Positions 26,886 to 34,598 of a stretch of DNA of 58,681 bases are shown piece by piece. Origin of the DNA: Methanomicrobiaceae archaeon (GTDB lineage Archaea; Halobacteriota; Methanomicrobia; Methanomicrobiales; Methanomicrobiaceae); NCBI GenBank assembly GCA_016926855.1, contig JAFGNT010000014.1, forward strand, positions 1 through 58,681. The letters run 5' to 3'. The notes under the pieces are model-generated. The model saw only the letters and a program-made list of their open reading frames with translations, made no database searches and was not told the origin of the DNA. Each line of letters starts with the position of its first letter. The stretch's first letter is position 1. Both the position numbers and the translations under genes were made by a program.

Positions 26886-27794
26886 TCATCCTTTTTTATC
26901 GTGCCGTGACGCCTTCGGCGCATTCCCGCACAGGTCCGCGAGTTCCCTGACCCTGCTGATATTTTCCGCATCGCCGCGCCGGGCATCCACGGGTGTCTCG
27001 CAGATGAGCGGGCACGCCCGGACTGCCGGATGTGCGAGGAGAGCGCAAAAACCGTCCTCCCCGATTGCGCCGAGGCCGATATGCTCGTGCCGGTCGAGGC
27101 GGCTCCCCCGTTCGCCTCGAGAGTCGTTCAGGTGCACAACGCAAAGCTCTGAAAAACCGACGGTATTATCAAAGTGGCGGAGCGTTTCCTGCACCGCATC
27201 GGGGCCGGAGAGATCATACCCCGCGGCCCATGCATGGCAGGTGTCGAAACAGACGCCGAGCCGGTCGGGGCGGCCGATTCCGTCCAGTACTTCCCGGATC
27301 TCCTCGAATGTCCCGCCGACGCTGTGTGCGGTGCCGGCCGTATTCTCAAGAAGCACCGTCACGGTACCGCGACTCTCCGCAAGTGCACGGGAAATCCCGC
27401 CGATAAGGCGGTCTCTCCCCCCGGAAGCTCCGGACCCGAGATGGCTGCCGAGGTGGGTCACGAGATAGGATATGCCGAGTGCGGCGCACCGGTCCAGTTC
27501 GCGGATCATGACACCGACGGACTGTGCATAGCCCTCCTTTTTCGGGGACGCGAGGTTCGGGAGATAGGGCATATGCGCCACGACCGGCTCCATGCCGGCA
27601 GCCCGGACCGCCGTGGAAAAGGCGGCGGATGCCTCGGGCGACAGGTCCTTCGCTGCCCAGCCCCTCGGGTTCGCGGTGAAGATCTGAAATACATCGCATC
27701 CCCGTTCCCGTGCCCGTTCCACCGCCCGGTCGAGGGATCCGGCGATCGAGACGTGGCACCCGACCCGGACCGGTCCGGCATCCCCGGAAGCCAT
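26886..27794 (-). CDS. nfo: Deoxyribonuclease IV (AP endonuclease IV)
   Basis: A 302-residue TIM-barrel AP endonuclease for base excision repair. Metal ligands of the three-zinc centre are in place: HLGSHLGS, LLENTAGTAHSVG, CFDTCHAWAAGYD, VHLNDSRGERGSRLDRHEHIGLG and ICETPVD. ATG 27794 (MASGDAGPVRVGCHVSIAG) is chosen because GGGAGTG at the end of the preceding gene is 6 bases upstream; the longer frame would run into aksF. It is the last gene of the CoB operon, starting 5 bases after the aksF stop. Its connection with CoB synthesis is unclear; it may merely ride the strong promoter. Confidence 0.92.
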   Translation of the reverse strand: MASGDAGPVRVGCHVSIAGSLDRAVERARERGCDVFQIFTANPRGWAAKDLSPEASAAFSTAVRAAGMEPVVAHMPYLPNLASPKKEGYAQSVGVMIRELDRCAALGISYLVTHLGSHLGSGASGGRDRLIGGISRALAESRGTVTVLLENTAGTAHSVGGTFEEIREVLDGIGRPDRLGVCFDTCHAWAAGYDLSGPDAVQETLRHFDNTVGFSELCVVHLNDSRGERGSRLDRHEHIGLGAIGEDGFCALLAHPAVRACPLICETPVDARRGDAENISRVRELADLCGNAPKASRHDKKG

Positions 27795-27798
27795 TTTA

Positions 27799-28770
27799 TC
27801 ACTCCCGCCGGGTGATGCGCCGGAGCTCTTCCCGAAGCGCACCGGAAAATGCCGCAGTCCCTGCCGTCCCCCCGATATCCCTCGTGGCGATGCCGCGTGC
27901 GAACGTGGCGGAAATCGCCTCCTCCACCTGTGCCGCCGCCGTGTCGTCTCCCACGTGCTTTAACAGGAGAGCCGCGCTCCGCACCGCGGCAACCGGGTTT
28001 GCGAGATCCTTTCCCGCAATGTCGGGTGCACTGCCGTGCACCGGCTCAAAGAGGGCATGGCGTCTGCCGATGTTTGCCGACGGGAGCATCCCGAGGCCTC
28101 CGACAAGGTAGGCGGCGATATCACTGAGGATGTCACCGAAAATATTTGTGGTGACGATCACGTCGTAGCGGGACGGCGCCATCAGCAGGTCGAGGGCGAG
28201 GGCGTCAATATACTGTGTCGAGCAGGGGACGCGGCACCGTGCCGCCTCCTCGAGGCAGATGTCCCGGAACAGGACGTCGGACTTCAGCACGTTTGCCTTG
28301 TTGCCGACCGTGAGATGGCTCCTGCCCTTCGCAATCCCGCAGGCGTACCGGGCGATACGCCTGCTGCCCCGCCGGGAGACCACCCTGACGGTGCATGCAC
28401 GGTCCGCCTCCTGCCACTCGATCCCCGAGTAGAGCCCTTCGGTATTTTCCCGCACGATAACGATGTCACATTTCTCTCCCCTTACCGGCCGGACGTTTGC
28501 GTAGAGATCGAGTGCGTGCCGGATTTCCAGGAGCACGCTCCGGTACCCGGGGTCCGGGGGGGTCGTCACGGCGCCGAACAGGATTGCATCCGCCGATTTC
28601 AGCGCACTGATGTCATCGTCAGTGCAGGCCGATCCCGTCCTGTCCCACTTTCCGTACCCGACTTCAACGGGAAAAAATTCACAATCGGGACGCAAGGATT
28701 CAAGCACGTCCCTCGCAACCGGCACCACCTCGGGGCCGATGCCGTCTCCCTCACACACTGCGATTTTCAT
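27799..28770 (-). CDS. aksF: threo-Isohomocitrate dehydrogenase (isopropylmalate-dehydrogenase family)
   Basis: A 323-residue beta-decarboxylating dehydrogenase (MKIAVCEGDGIGPEVVPVA; EWQEADRACTVRVVSRRGSRRIARYA; DILSDIAAYLVGGLGMLPSANIG; FEPVHGSAPDIAGKDLANPVAAVRSAALLLKH). By sequence alone leuB, icd and aksF are hard to separate. Its place directly behind aksA and a homoaconitase with the YLRT loop points to oxidative decarboxylation of (homo)n-isocitrates in the chain-elongation route to 2-oxosuberate for coenzyme B; in some methanogens the enzyme also serves leucine. ATG 28770 overlaps the stop of the upstream gene (ATGA). Confidence 0.82.
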   Translation of the reverse strand: MKIAVCEGDGIGPEVVPVARDVLESLRPDCEFFPVEVGYGKWDRTGSACTDDDISALKSADAILFGAVTTPPDPGYRSVLLEIRHALDLYANVRPVRGEKCDIVIVRENTEGLYSGIEWQEADRACTVRVVSRRGSRRIARYACGIAKGRSHLTVGNKANVLKSDVLFRDICLEEAARCRVPCSTQYIDALALDLLMAPSRYDVIVTTNIFGDILSDIAAYLVGGLGMLPSANIGRRHALFEPVHGSAPDIAGKDLANPVAAVRSAALLLKHVGDDTAAAQVEEAISATFARGIATRDIGGTAGTAAFSGALREELRRITRRE

Positions 28771-29570
28771 CTCGCCTCTCTCCACCGGGCGACAAGCCCG
28801 GCAACCGCCTCATAGATCTCTCGCGGCGACACTCCCCAGTGCACCACGGCACCGGCATACCCGTTCCACGCGGTACGGCCCGTCCGCTCGCCCCGGCAGC
28901 ACCGGGCGATAAAGGGCTCCTCCTGCACCGCATCCAGCGGGCAGATGTCAGCAACGGAAAAATCCCCTTCGTAGCATTCGGCGAGGAGCTGGCGTGCTGT
29001 CAGGCACCCGGCCACGAGATCGCCGTCACCCGGCCGGTCTGCATCCAGCGTCCGGGAAAAACCCGCGGCACGGCAGGGGTAGATGTCGGCCCCGGTTGTG
29101 CGGATGTCGTGCAGGTGATGGATGAATTCGACCTCGAGCTCACCGAAGATACCCGTCGCCTCCAGTTCGCGGATCGTTTCGGAGAGGTGGGGGCGGGGCG
29201 GCACGATGTCGTAGACATGAACGGGAACGAGCACGCCCGGATCCGGGTCGAGAACGAAGGTCATATGCTCGTCCCGGCCGTAAAAGACCGTGCACCGCTT
29301 TTCCGAGGCCGCCGCCCTCCTGATGAGATCCGCCCGATCATGGAGGTTGACGGGCTCGGCGCAGACCGCGACATCGCCGGGGCCCGCCAGCACTCTTTCA
29401 CGCGCTACTTCGCGCATCATAAAACCCGGCTCCTCCGCAGGTGTCACCTCGAGGACTTCCGGCCCGGCATCCGTCTGCCGCACCAGGTACCTGCTCAGGA
29501 AATAGACCCGGTTCCCGAGCGGCCGCGTATCCGCCGCCCCCACCGTCTTGCAGTGTGCGGGAAAGATCAC
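28767..29570 (-). CDS. Uncharacterised Cys-rich protein inside the CoB operon
   Basis: A 267-residue soluble protein with no recognised fold or nucleotide motif. It is notable for nine cysteines, including HCKTV, VAVCAE, KRCTVF, DIYPCRAAGFSR, VAGCLTA, AECYEG, DICPLD and ARCCRGER, and for a His-rich stretch (FIHHLHDIR) that could hold a metal. Its ATG overlaps the stop of the homoaconitase small subunit gene (ATGA) and its own stop overlaps the aksF start, so it is made in step with CoB enzymes. A role in the pathway, perhaps sulfur or Fe-S chemistry, is inference from position and Cys content. Confidence 0.7.
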   Translation of the reverse strand: MIFPAHCKTVGAADTRPLGNRVYFLSRYLVRQTDAGPEVLEVTPAEEPGFMMREVARERVLAGPGDVAVCAEPVNLHDRADLIRRAAASEKRCTVFYGRDEHMTFVLDPDPGVLVPVHVYDIVPPRPHLSETIRELEATGIFGELEVEFIHHLHDIRTTGADIYPCRAAGFSRTLDADRPGDGDLVAGCLTARQLLAECYEGDFSVADICPLDAVQEEPFIARCCRGERTGRTAWNGYAGAVVHWGVSPREIYEAVAGLVARWREAR

Positions 29571-30040
29571 TCCCGCGCCCTCCAGAACGAAACGAGGCCG
29601 CCCGCAGCAAGGATCTCCTGCATTTTTGGAGAGAGCGGCCGGAACGGGATCCGCATTCCTCCCGCCTCCACCCAGTGCTCGTCGAGGCTGAAGGCGATCT
29701 CCTCTCCGCCCGCGCAGGGTACGCCCTCCGCTTCGATGACGGGAAGGCCCACGTTGATGGCGTTTCTGAAAAAGATTCGTGCGAAGGAGGGAGCGATGAC
29801 GGCAATCACGCCCGCCTCCCTGAGTGCGACGGGTGCCTGCTCGCGGGACGACCCGCAGCCGAAGTTGCTGCCCGCGACGATGACGGCGCCCTGCAGCCGG
29901 GCCGCGAGGGATGGGTCGAGGTCCTCGAGGACACGGGCCGCCCAGACCGACCGGTCTTTCGTGCGGAGGTACCTTCCGGCAATGATGACGTCGGTGTCGA
30001 TGTCGGCGCCGAGACAGACTGCATGCCCCCTACCGTTCAT
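29567..30040 (-). CDS. hacB: Methanogen homoaconitase small subunit (swivel domain)
   Basis: A 157-residue swivel subunit of the aconitase family that pairs with the gene upstream (GADIDTDVIIAGRYL at residues 11-25, AGSNFGCGSSREQAPVAL, FARIFFRNAINVGLPVI). The substrate-recognition loop is Y24-L-R-T27. In M. jannaschii the homoaconitase subunit carries YLRT whereas the isopropylmalate isomerase has a hydrophobic YLV- loop; the Arg holds the gamma-carboxylate of (homo)n-citrates. This marks the pair as homoaconitase (AksE role) and not LeuD. ATG 30040 is used because GGAGG is 6 bases upstream; ATG 30046 would touch the SD. It overlaps hacA by 11 bases. Confidence 0.85.
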   Translation of the reverse strand: MNGRGHAVCLGADIDTDVIIAGRYLRTKDRSVWAARVLEDLDPSLAARLQGAVIVAGSNFGCGSSREQAPVALREAGVIAVIAPSFARIFFRNAINVGLPVIEAEGVPCAGGEEIAFSLDEHWVEAGGMRIPFRPLSPKMQEILAAGGLVSFWRARE

Positions 30041-31250
30041 AGACATCCTCCGGTGACGCAATTGCGCCCGCAAGCGCGCTTGCAGCCGCGGTCTGCGGCG
30101 ATGCAAGGTAGTATTCCGCGCCGACCCCCATCCTGTTCCTGAAGTTCCTGTTTGCCGTCGAGAGTGCGACCTCTCCCTCCCCGAGCACTCCCATGTGCGC
30201 ACCGAGGCAGGGGCCGCAGCCGGGCGGACCGACCGTACATCCCGCATCCACGATCCACGACAGAACACCGCTCGCAATGCACTGTGCGAGCACCGCCCGT
30301 GACGCGGGCACGACGATCGTACGCACCTTCACCTGCTTTCCCCGCACCATGCGCCCGAACCGCTCGAGATCCCCGAACCGCCCGTTCGTGCAGGTGCCGA
30401 CAAAGACCTGGTCGAGTACAATGCCCGCGTACTTCTCCACCGGCACGGCACGGTCCACGCGGTGGGGCGGGGTAACGAGCGGCACGACATCGGAGAGATC
30501 GAGGGTGACCTCCGTTTCGTACCGGGGATCGGTCTGCTGCTGCACCGCCACATCATGCCCGTATCCGGCAAGGAAGGAGCGGGTCGTTTCGTCGGCGTAG
30601 AACATTCCTGCCTTCGCACCCGCTTCGACGGCCATGTTCGACAGCGTGAGCCGGTCCTCCATGGAAAGCGATCCCGCGCCGTCCCCGATGAATTCAAGCG
30701 CACGGTACGTGCCCCCGTCCATCCCGAGATCCCGGACATAGGCGAGCGCAGCATCCTTTGCCTCCGCGGCGCCGGAGAGGTGCCCTTCGAGCCGGATGGC
30801 GAGAGTCTCCGGGACCCGGAACCAGGTGAGGCCCGACGCCCAGATTGCCGCCATATCGGTGGCGCCCACGCCGGTCGCAAACGCACCGAACGCACCCATG
30901 GTGCAGGAATGGGAATCGGCACCCACCACGACCTCGCCCGGAAGCACCCTTCCTTCGCTCATGATCTGGTGGCAGATGCCGCCGCCCCCATCGGAGAAGT
31001 ACATCCCGGTCTTTTTCGCAAACACCCGGAGTTCGGCCTGAAGGGTCGCGGTCGTGCCGGTGTTTGCCGGCGTGATGTGGTCGAAGATCATGGCGAGGCG
31101 GTCCGGTGCCGCCGGGGCGTCCATGCCCATCTGCTGCCATGCTTCGAGCGCGAGCACGCCCGTCCCGTCGTGGGCGAACCCGTGGTCGACAGCCCGGTCC
31201 ACGTAGCTTCCGGCAGGGCCGCCGAGAATTTCCTCAGCGAGCGTCGGCAT
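30030..31250 (-). CDS. hacA: Methanogen homoaconitase large subunit (4Fe-4S)
   Basis: A 406-residue catalytic subunit of the homoaconitase/isopropylmalate isomerase family. Seen: MIFDHITPANTGT, ICHQIMSEG, GADSHSCTMGAFGAFATGVGATDMAA, and the cluster cysteines in FVGTCTNGRFGDLERF and AGCTVGPPGCGPCLG. With hacB it isomerises homocitrate and longer homologues through the cis-homoaconitates in the 2-oxosuberate (coenzyme B) pathway. Specificity is assigned from the partner's YLRT loop and from adjacency to aksA; the large subunit alone would be called LeuC. ATG 31250 lies inside the end of aksA (17-base overlap) behind GGAGGAGGG. Confidence 0.85.
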   Translation of the reverse strand: MPTLAEEILGGPAGSYVDRAVDHGFAHDGTGVLALEAWQQMGMDAPAAPDRLAMIFDHITPANTGTTATLQAELRVFAKKTGMYFSDGGGGICHQIMSEGRVLPGEVVVGADSHSCTMGAFGAFATGVGATDMAAIWASGLTWFRVPETLAIRLEGHLSGAAEAKDAALAYVRDLGMDGGTYRALEFIGDGAGSLSMEDRLTLSNMAVEAGAKAGMFYADETTRSFLAGYGHDVAVQQQTDPRYETEVTLDLSDVVPLVTPPHRVDRAVPVEKYAGIVLDQVFVGTCTNGRFGDLERFGRMVRGKQVKVRTIVVPASRAVLAQCIASGVLSWIVDAGCTVGPPGCGPCLGAHMGVLGEGEVALSTANRNFRNRMGVGAEYYLASPQTAAASALAGAIASPEDVYER

Positions 31251-32376
31251 TGGTGCCGCCCTCCTCCGCCCTCCTGATGATCGAAAGCAGCACCTCCGGT
31301 GTGATGCAGCATTTCCCCTCGCTCCGGTGTTTCACTTCCGAGAGAACCCAGGCAATCTGCGGTTCCGAGAGGTGGTGCCCGTGGCTCGCAACAATGTGCT
31401 CGAGCGCCTTTCTGCCGGTATGCTTCCCGAGGATGAAGCAGCGCTCCCCTCCGACCAGTGCGGGGGGGATGTACTCGTAGGTTGCCGGATCTTCGAGCAT
31501 TGCGGCGATATGAATGCCGCTCTCGTGGGCGAAGGCATGCTCCCCCACCACGGGTTTCAGCTTCGAAACCGGGATGCCCGAGGCACGCGCAACAATTGCC
31601 GAGAGATCGTGGAGGAGGGAGAGATCGTACCGCTCCACGCCGCCCTTGAACCGCAGTGCGACGAGCACTTCCTCGAGCGATGCATTTCCGGCACGCTCCC
31701 CGATGCCGTTTGCGGTCGTATGCAGCTGGAAGGCTCCCGATGCGGCGGCGGTGATGGTGTTCGCGGATGCGCAGCCCATATCATTGTGGCAATGGACGCA
31801 GAGCGGCACCGGCAGGTCTGCGGTCAGGTACCTGACGTTCTCCGCCATCTCAAGCGGCGTCAAACACCCGACGGTATCGGCGTAACTGCAGTACGTTACA
31901 CCGTGACGGGCACCTTCCCGGTACATCTCCCGCAAAAACGCCGGATCAGTCCGGGACGCATCTTCGGCCGCAAACCTGACTGACAGCCCGTGGTCAACCG
32001 CGTGGTCGACCATGTCGAGCGCAGAGGCAAGCACCTCCTCACGGGGTTTCCTGTACTTGTGCCTGATATGAAGGTCCGAGGTCGCGATGAAGATGCTGAC
32101 GAGATCCACCCCGCAGTCGATGGCGCAGTCGATATCCTCCTTTTTTGCCCGGGCAAGACAGCAGATGCGGGCGGTGAGCCCCAGTGCGGTGATCGCGGAC
32201 ACGCATGCCTTCTCATTTGCAGATACGATCGGAAATCCCGCCTCGATCACCTCGATGCCGATTGCATCGAGTATCCGGGCGATCTCCTTCTTTTCTTCGC
32301 AGGAAAACGAGACCCCGGGGGTCTGTTCCCCGTCCCGCAGGGTCACATCACAGATTTCAACATTCCACGGTTCCAT
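31234..32376 (-). CDS. aksA: Homocitrate synthase AksA
   Basis: A 380-residue DRE-TIM synthase that condenses acetyl-CoA with 2-oxoglutarate, then 2-oxoadipate and 2-oxopimelate, starting each elongation round toward 2-oxosuberate. Seen: CDVTLRDGEQTPGVSF (catalytic Arg, Asp), HCHNDMGCASANTI, TANGIGERAGNASLEEVLVAL, GEHAFAHESGIHI. It lacks the C-terminal regulatory LeuA-dimer domain, as expected for AksA/homocitrate-type enzymes, so feedback control by leucine is not predicted. ATG 32376 sits 6 bases behind GGAGGGAGAG and overlaps the preceding gene by 20 bases. Confidence 0.88.
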   Translation of the reverse strand: MEPWNVEICDVTLRDGEQTPGVSFSCEEKKEIARILDAIGIEVIEAGFPIVSANEKACVSAITALGLTARICCLARAKKEDIDCAIDCGVDLVSIFIATSDLHIRHKYRKPREEVLASALDMVDHAVDHGLSVRFAAEDASRTDPAFLREMYREGARHGVTYCSYADTVGCLTPLEMAENVRYLTADLPVPLCVHCHNDMGCASANTITAAASGAFQLHTTANGIGERAGNASLEEVLVALRFKGGVERYDLSLLHDLSAIVARASGIPVSKLKPVVGEHAFAHESGIHIAAMLEDPATYEYIPPALVGGERCFILGKHTGRKALEHIVASHGHHLSEPQIAWVLSEVKHRSEGKCCITPEVLLSIIRRAEEGGTNADAR

Positions 32377-33631
32377 GGTTCTCTCCCTCCGGACAGGTGC
32401 CTTCGATGATGAGGGTCACCGGCTCGTCCGGTATCACAAGTGCCTCCGCGATCTCCGCGTGACGGTCTGCGGGGATCGTGAGGGGGTTCGCCCAGGCGAT
32501 GTACCGGGCGACATCCGGGGCCGGGTGGCCGCCGGTCATTCCCATCCGGGTGTTCTTCAGTACGATGCAGAGGAGCGGCAGCCCCTTTTCACAGACATCG
32601 GCGAGTGCGTTCATGCCCGAGTGCAGCATCGCGTAATCTCCCGACAGTGCCACCCGGGTACTTCGTGCCGCAACCGCCACCGACGAGCCGAGGCCGTAGG
32701 AGGCGATGCCGATGCTGTACGGCGGGTTTGACGCGAGGAGAGAACAGCCGATATCGCAGATCACCGTCATTTCCCGGTCCGCGAGCATGCTCACGGTTGC
32801 CCGGAACGGGCACGAGGGGCAGAAGGTGCGGGCGAACCCGCGGCCCGATTTCGTATCGGGGTGCACGGGGTATTCCGGCGGTTGTACGAACCGGTGCTCC
32901 CTCACGAAGGGGCGGCCGTATTCCCGTGTGTCGGCACACTCTGCCGGCGGCATCGGGGGAGGGTAGACGGTGACGGCACGCCCTCCCCCCTCTGCCGGCC
33001 CCACGCCGACAGGCGCCGGGCCCTGCCGGTTGAGAAGCGACGAAACCGACCACGAAAACATGCGGGCGGTGACCGCATCCGCCGCTTCCGCCCGCCCCCG
33101 CATGGTGAGGTCGGGGTCGGCAAGCCTCCCGCTCCCCTGCCCGCGGGGGAGGATACGACCTGCCGCCTCTGCCTCGAGGACGGGCGGCGTGACACGGACG
33201 AGGGCGATTCGCGAAAACATTTCCGACGCGGCAAACGCCTCTTCGACGGCAGGCCCGATGGTTTCCCCGTCCGGCTCGAGCACCGGGATCTGCGCTAATT
33301 CCCCGTAGTACCGGGAGTCCTGTGCATTCTGCGAACCGCGGACGAGGATGTCGTCACCCGCGACCACGACCACGCCCTTGCACAGCCCCTGCGTCGTAGC
33401 GTTCACGAGCGGATCGGCGCAGGTGTTAAGGCCGACATTCTTGAGGATCACTCCCGCACGGCGTCCTGCAAGCGAATCGCCGAGTGCATACTCGAGGGCG
33501 ACCTTTTCGCTGACCGCCAGTTCCGCCCCGGTCCCTTCCGCAATGCCGGTGACCGGATAGCCGGGCACGGCGTACCACCGGTCCGCCGCCGCGAGGAGCG
33601 CCCGGCAGAGCACGCTCTCACCGTTCGCCAT
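32357..33631 (-). CDS. Short IorA-like thiamine-diphosphate protein; candidate 2-oxosuberate decarboxylase
   Basis: A 424-residue protein resembling the alpha subunit of indolepyruvate:ferredoxin oxidoreductase. Residues 1-165 match its N-terminal pyrimidine-binding domain (VALEYALGDSLAGRRAGVILKNVGLN, then SQNAQDSRYYGELAQIPVLEPD); residues about 270-410 match the diphosphate-binding domain (CPSCPFRATVSML, CDIGCSLLASNPPYSIGIA, GDYAMLHSGMNALADVCEKG). Unlike IorA (about 600 residues) it has no C-terminal ferredoxin domain, and there is no iorB gene, so it cannot pass electrons to ferredoxin in the usual way. This suggests a non-oxidative 2-oxoacid decarboxylase. Placed directly upstream of aksA in one overlapping operon, it is a good candidate for 2-oxosuberate to 7-oxoheptanoate. 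Family assignment is firm; substrate is inferred. Confidence 0.75.
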   Translation of the reverse strand: MANGESVLCRALLAAADRWYAVPGYPVTGIAEGTGAELAVSEKVALEYALGDSLAGRRAGVILKNVGLNTCADPLVNATTQGLCKGVVVVAGDDILVRGSQNAQDSRYYGELAQIPVLEPDGETIGPAVEEAFAASEMFSRIALVRVTPPVLEAEAAGRILPRGQGSGRLADPDLTMRGRAEAADAVTARMFSWSVSSLLNRQGPAPVGVGPAEGGGRAVTVYPPPMPPAECADTREYGRPFVREHRFVQPPEYPVHPDTKSGRGFARTFCPSCPFRATVSMLADREMTVICDIGCSLLASNPPYSIGIASYGLGSSVAVAARSTRVALSGDYAMLHSGMNALADVCEKGLPLLCIVLKNTRMGMTGGHPAPDVARYIAWANPLTIPADRHAEIAEALVIPDEPVTLIIEGTCPEGENHGTVEC

Positions 33632-34598
33632 CGCTATCCCTCCCGGGAACCAGATCGCACCCCGTGCATGCGGTGCACATCGTCAGGGCAAGCCGGGGGT
33701 CGAGCCCGGCCTCGCGGAGGATCTCTCCGTGGAGGCTGCAGACGGCCAGCAGCCGCTCTGCAGACGGCCTTACGTAGCTCGAACAGCCCGCAACGGGGTT
33801 TAACGGGCGGATCACCGGAATGATGCCCTCAGCCGCACACTCCCTGATGCAGGCTTCAATGTCCGCATCCGTCTCCCCGAGGCCGATGATGACGTTCGTA
33901 AAGACACGGTTTCTCCCGAAGATCGCCACCGACTCACGAAGCGCCGTCCATAGTGCATCACGACGAAGACCCGGACACATCTCCCCGAAGAGTGCCGCAG
34001 TCGCTGTTTCGAGATTGAATTTCACTTCGGTGACACCGAGAGCCTTTAACCGGGCGGGCGTCCCCTCCCGCGGATAGATCGAAACGCCGACGGGCTTTTT
34101 AAACCGGGCGATTTTCTCAAGGACCGTGCATACCCTGTCCTCCTCCTCGGCGACACTGCCCACCACGCCGCTCGTTATCGATATGGCGTCAATCCTGTCG
34201 ATAACGTTCTCAATCATCCTCTCTATTTCTTCCGGTGACTTCACCCGCTCCGGCTGGGTAGGAACCGGGCAGTACCGGCACCGGAAGATGCAGCCTGCCG
34301 AGACGGTGATGTATGCCTGCCGGGGGCAGTGAAGGCCCACCTGCTCAAGCTCCCCCTCGAGCACATCGTCGTCCATGAGAATCCGGGCATGCCCCGAACC
34401 GGTATGCTCGAGCACCAGTGGTGCTTCGGGCCTGATTTCGAGACGCACACGGCGCCCCCCTGCTGAAAAAAAAACCGATCCCGCACCACCCGCACTCGGG
34501 CCCGCGCTCGATCGTTCGATATACCGGTCGACGGGGGCTCCCGTCAGCCTGACCGCACCCGCCTCGAGGAGCCGTGCCTTAACCCGTGCCCATGTCAT
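33618..34598 (-). CDS. BioB-like radical SAM protein in the CoB operon
   Basis: A 326-residue radical SAM enzyme. SAGCIFRCRYCPVP gives the CxxxCxxC that binds the catalytic 4Fe-4S cluster (residues about 100-107); ITSGVVGS matches the SAM glycine region; VFTNVIIGLGETDADIE and IPVIRPLNPVAGCSSY resemble the late strands of BioB/HydE-type barrels. The C-terminus has extra cysteines in TMCTACTGCDLVPG (CxxCxxC), a possible auxiliary Fe-S site such as those that donate sulfur or bind substrate. ATG 34598 overlaps the stop of the marker-11 gene (ATGA). Role unknown; sulfur insertion or another CoB step is inferred from context. Confidence 0.75.
   Translation of the reverse strand: MTWARVKARLLEAGAVRLTGAPVDRYIERSSAGPSAGGAGSVFFSAGGRRVRLEIRPEAPLVLEHTGSGHARILMDDDVLEGELEQVGLHCPRQAYITVSAGCIFRCRYCPVPTQPERVKSPEEIERMIENVIDRIDAISITSGVVGSVAEEEDRVCTVLEKIARFKKPVGVSIYPREGTPARLKALGVTEVKFNLETATAALFGEMCPGLRRDALWTALRESVAIFGRNRVFTNVIIGLGETDADIEACIRECAAEGIIPVIRPLNPVAGCSSYVRPSAERLLAVCSLHGEILREAGLDPRLALTMCTACTGCDLVPGRDSDGER

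Noticed and set aside
27799-31250. Leucine biosynthesis operon leuC-leuD-leuB
   Set aside because: The YLRT loop of the small subunit, the short synthase without LeuA regulatory domain and the methanogenesis-marker neighbours favour homoaconitase and the CoB route; dual use cannot be excluded.
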